Assembly (NCBI RefSeq): GCF_016458235.1
Contig: NZ_JAEMHK010000003.1
Location: 349,133-413,132, forward strand
Direction: 5' to 3'
DNA from: Geomonas propionica
GTDB lineage: Bacteria; Desulfobacterota; Desulfuromonadia; Geobacterales; Geobacteraceae
DNA: 64,000 bases
This document shows positions 62,281 to 64,000 of the stretch, piece by piece. Below the pieces are notes generated by a model that worked only from the letters and a program-made list of their open reading frames with translations, ran no database searches and was not told the origin of the DNA. The first letter of the stretch is position 1; each line of letters begins with the position of its first letter. Position numbers and translations under genes: made by a program.

Positions 62281-63462
62281 ATGAAAAGAAGTATGAAGCT
62301 TGTGGGTACGCTGTTTATTATGCTCATGTCTTTTGCAACCAGTGCCCTTGCGGAATCGGTCACCTTCCCCAAGGGAGCTGCAACGCCGTCGGAGACGTGC
62401 GGAGAGTGCCACCAGGCGCTTTTTGAGGAGTATGCCCTGGGCGTTGGCAGTGATAATCACTCCGCCAATCGCTCGATACCCGCGGCGGTTTCTTCCGCGG
62501 CGACGGCCCATGCCACCTCGAAGTTCACGCCGCTTGCTTCCGGCGGCGATGTGGAATGGTGCCGTTCCTGCCATTTTGCCGGCTCGTTCAACATCCCCGG
62601 CAAGAACGAGGTCGGGAAACAGCTGCCCAACGCGGTGAATGCGGGGGAGATCTCGATCACGTGCGCCACCTGCCACCTGACGCCCGAGGGGAAGGTACGG
62701 GGCATTCACAAAACGGGAAATGCACCCCATGCATCCGTTGTCGAGCCTGCTCTGCGGACCTCCGCGGTCTGTGCTCACTGTCACGTCGACACCAAGGACA
62801 CCAGGATCGTTGGTGGGCAGTACCAGACCTATCTGGAGTGGCGCGACGATTTCAAGAAGCCGGGGCTCGGTGCGCAAGAGTGTCAGGATTGCCACATGCC
62901 TCGTACCTTGCGCAAAGTTGCCGAGGATTCAAGCGGTGCACCGGTAGCCGTAGGGCGGCACCTCTGGACTGGTGGCCACTCCACGCAGCGCCTGGGCGGA
63001 TCGCTGAGCCTCTCGATCATCCAGCGCGAGAAGGAGAAGGCTAACCTATCTTTCAGCGTGACCAACATCGGCGCCGGACATTCCGTCCCTACCGGCCCCA
63101 ATGCGCGCGGCGTCTATCTCTCGGTGGATGTGCTGGACCGGCAGGGAGTAAGCAGGGCACGGAAAGATTGGCTCTTTGCGCCCAATTTCAGTGCACGCCC
63201 CGATGACAAGGCATTCCTGGAGCAGGACAAAAAGCTCTCCGGTTACGAGGGATATGCGCAGACACGGGCTGACGCGCAGGGTGTGCATGAAGCTCCGGTT
63301 CGAGCCGGTGAAGCACGGTTGCTGAACTGGGATCCCGCCTTGGCCCCGGGTTTGTACACCGTCAAAGCGAAGCTGAGATACACAACCGATCGCTTCAAAG
63401 CGCCGGTCGCTGACGACGAAAAGGAAATGGGCAGTGCAGCGCTTCTCATCATGAACAAGTAG
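62281..63462 (+). CDS. Pentaheme c-type cytochrome, exported
   Basis: This 393-residue protein has a signal peptide (LVGTLFIMLMSFATSALA) and five CXXCH haem-binding motifs: CGECH, CRSCH, CATCH, CAHCH and CQDCH, all in the first 220 residues. The C-terminal 180 residues are haem-free and beta-rich (NLSFSVTNIGAGHSVPTGPN, then VYLSVDVLDRQG). It resembles cytochrome c554/multiheme types that move electrons across the cell envelope of metal-reducing bacteria. AGAGGTAATCA precedes the ATG. It is divergent from the MocR gene with about 220 bases between. Confidence 0.9.
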   Translation: MKRSMKLVGTLFIMLMSFATSALAESVTFPKGAATPSETCGECHQALFEEYALGVGSDNHSANRSIPAAVSSAATAHATSKFTPLASGGDVEWCRSCHFAGSFNIPGKNEVGKQLPNAVNAGEISITCATCHLTPEGKVRGIHKTGNAPHASVVEPALRTSAVCAHCHVDTKDTRIVGGQYQTYLEWRDDFKKPGLGAQECQDCHMPRTLRKVAEDSSGAPVAVGRHLWTGGHSTQRLGGSLSLSIIQREKEKANLSFSVTNIGAGHSVPTGPNARGVYLSVDVLDRQGVSRARKDWLFAPNFSARPDDKAFLEQDKKLSGYEGYAQTRADAQGVHEAPVRAGEARLLNWDPALAPGLYTVKAKLRYTTDRFKAPVADDEKEMGSAALLIMNK

Positions 63463-63473
63463 ACGTACGAACG

Positions 63474-63513
63474 GGAACAGACTTAGGTGCTGCAGGTAAC
63501 CTAAGTCTGTTCC
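63474..63513 (+). terminator. Terminator of the cytochrome gene
   Basis: GGAACAGACTTAGG and its reverse complement CCTAAGTCTGTTCC, starting at 63474, form a 14- to 16-base stem just after the stop codon. The T-run is weak. Confidence 0.68.
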
Positions 63514-63980
63514 CAACTAGGAGAGTACCCGTTACCCCCACGACCCAACCCACTATGCGGATCCTCGACTACCTTGGGCTTGAGTTGCGGGCCGCACAGG
63601 ATCTGCATGACTTGGGCGATCCCCGTCAAACGCCCAGATGTCTAACCCTCTATCCCCTGCACCAACCAATTCTCCCTGAGTCCTTGTTTTGCTTCTCTCA
63701 GATTTCCACAGATTTCCTCAGATTGTCTCCGTGGCCAAAGGCTTTTATGCATTTACTTAATAAGGCGTTGAGGACTAGCTGGCTCTAGATATACTCTTTT
63801 CTTGGTGTCCGATAAGCCTATGACAGTGGGCTAAAGAGCAGAAGGTGGGGGGATTCGCGTTGTGGCCGGAGTTGATTCGTGATGACTTAGGGGAAACGGG
63901 ATGAGAGAGAAGACGGCGCATTTTGAGCTATCTTCACTTTTGAGGACACACCATATATCCTAACGGACCAGGAGGGTGTG
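63514..63980. other. Non-coding stretch without a convincing gene
   Basis: The longest rightward frame (63555-63788, 77 codons) lacks a ribosome site and family resemblance. A segment at about 63700-63760 (CCTCAG...TCTCCGTGGC) resembles 60612-60650, a dispersed non-coding repeat. The last 80 bases lead to a start codon. Confidence 0.5.
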
Positions 63981-63982
63981 TC

Positions 63983-64000
63983 ATGAGATCGAATCGCAAG
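63983..64000 (+). CDS. Start of a CDS cut by the window edge
   Basis: An ATG at 63983 with CCAGGAGGG ahead begins MRSNRK, and only six codons are visible. The N-terminus and strong site recall insertion-sequence transposase starts, but nothing more can be said. Confidence 0.45.

Noticed and set aside
1..64000. CRISPR array linked to the Cas4-like nuclease
   Set aside because: No regularly spaced repeats and no cas1/cas2 are seen. The nuclease sits with Bet, so a recombination role is the better reading.

Overview
The window looks like a chromosomal segment of a Geobacter-like bacterium (Desulfuromonadota). The grounds are a pentaheme c-type cytochrome, a GEMM-type riboswitch upstream of secreted proteins, high-GC codon use, and a native tRNA-Gly 3' end that has served as an integration site. 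The taxonomic call is inference. No marker gene in the window settles it.

The left 37 kb is one large mobile element (element A), cut by the window start. A family B DNA polymerase of more than 1,000 residues runs off the left edge on the minus strand. A divergent parB and an AlpA-like gene lie beside it. A complete BREX phage-defence operon (brxE-brxA-brxB-brxC-pglX-DUF2971-pglZ-brxL, minus strand, about 5.7-21.0 kb) has clearly lower GC than its surroundings and looks like inserted cargo. Next comes a phage- or plasmid-like recombination module (two ribbon-helix-helix genes, DUF2787, Bet annealase, Cas4/RecB-like exonuclease, RadC, RuvC-like resolvase). It is followed by a two-gene phospholipase-D-type module, a sliding-clamp-like gene, an S1-domain gene, a PARG-like gene, two low-GC unknown genes, an integrase fragment and an intact tyrosine recombinase. 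The element ends in a 3' tRNA-Gly fragment at 37,047.

Element B (about 37.05-42.52 kb) is a second, small element in tandem in the same tRNA target: integrase, excisionase-like gene, replication initiator, three unknown genes and a second copy of the tRNA 3' end. The native tRNA terminator follows immediately, which marks the return to chromosome. The intact tRNA should lie left of the window.

From 42.5 to 46.1 kb there are ordinary chromosomal genes: a secreted protein, a cell-wall hydrolase broken by an in-frame TGA, a DUF4160/DUF2442 pair and a short Hsp70. At 46.2 kb a GEMM-I (cyclic-dinucleotide) riboswitch with an overlapping terminator precedes a roughly 14-kb run of same-strand genes. 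Nearly all of these carry export signals: four paralogues of an unrecognised family, a zinc-dependent phospholipase C-like protein, a beta-propeller, a phospholipase B-like protein, an aspartate-racemase-like protein and two unknown secreted proteins. Together they look like a second-messenger-controlled extracellular or periplasmic programme, and this is the best candidate here for an undescribed system. A MocR-type regulator (minus), a pentaheme cytochrome (plus) and the start of one further gene close the window.
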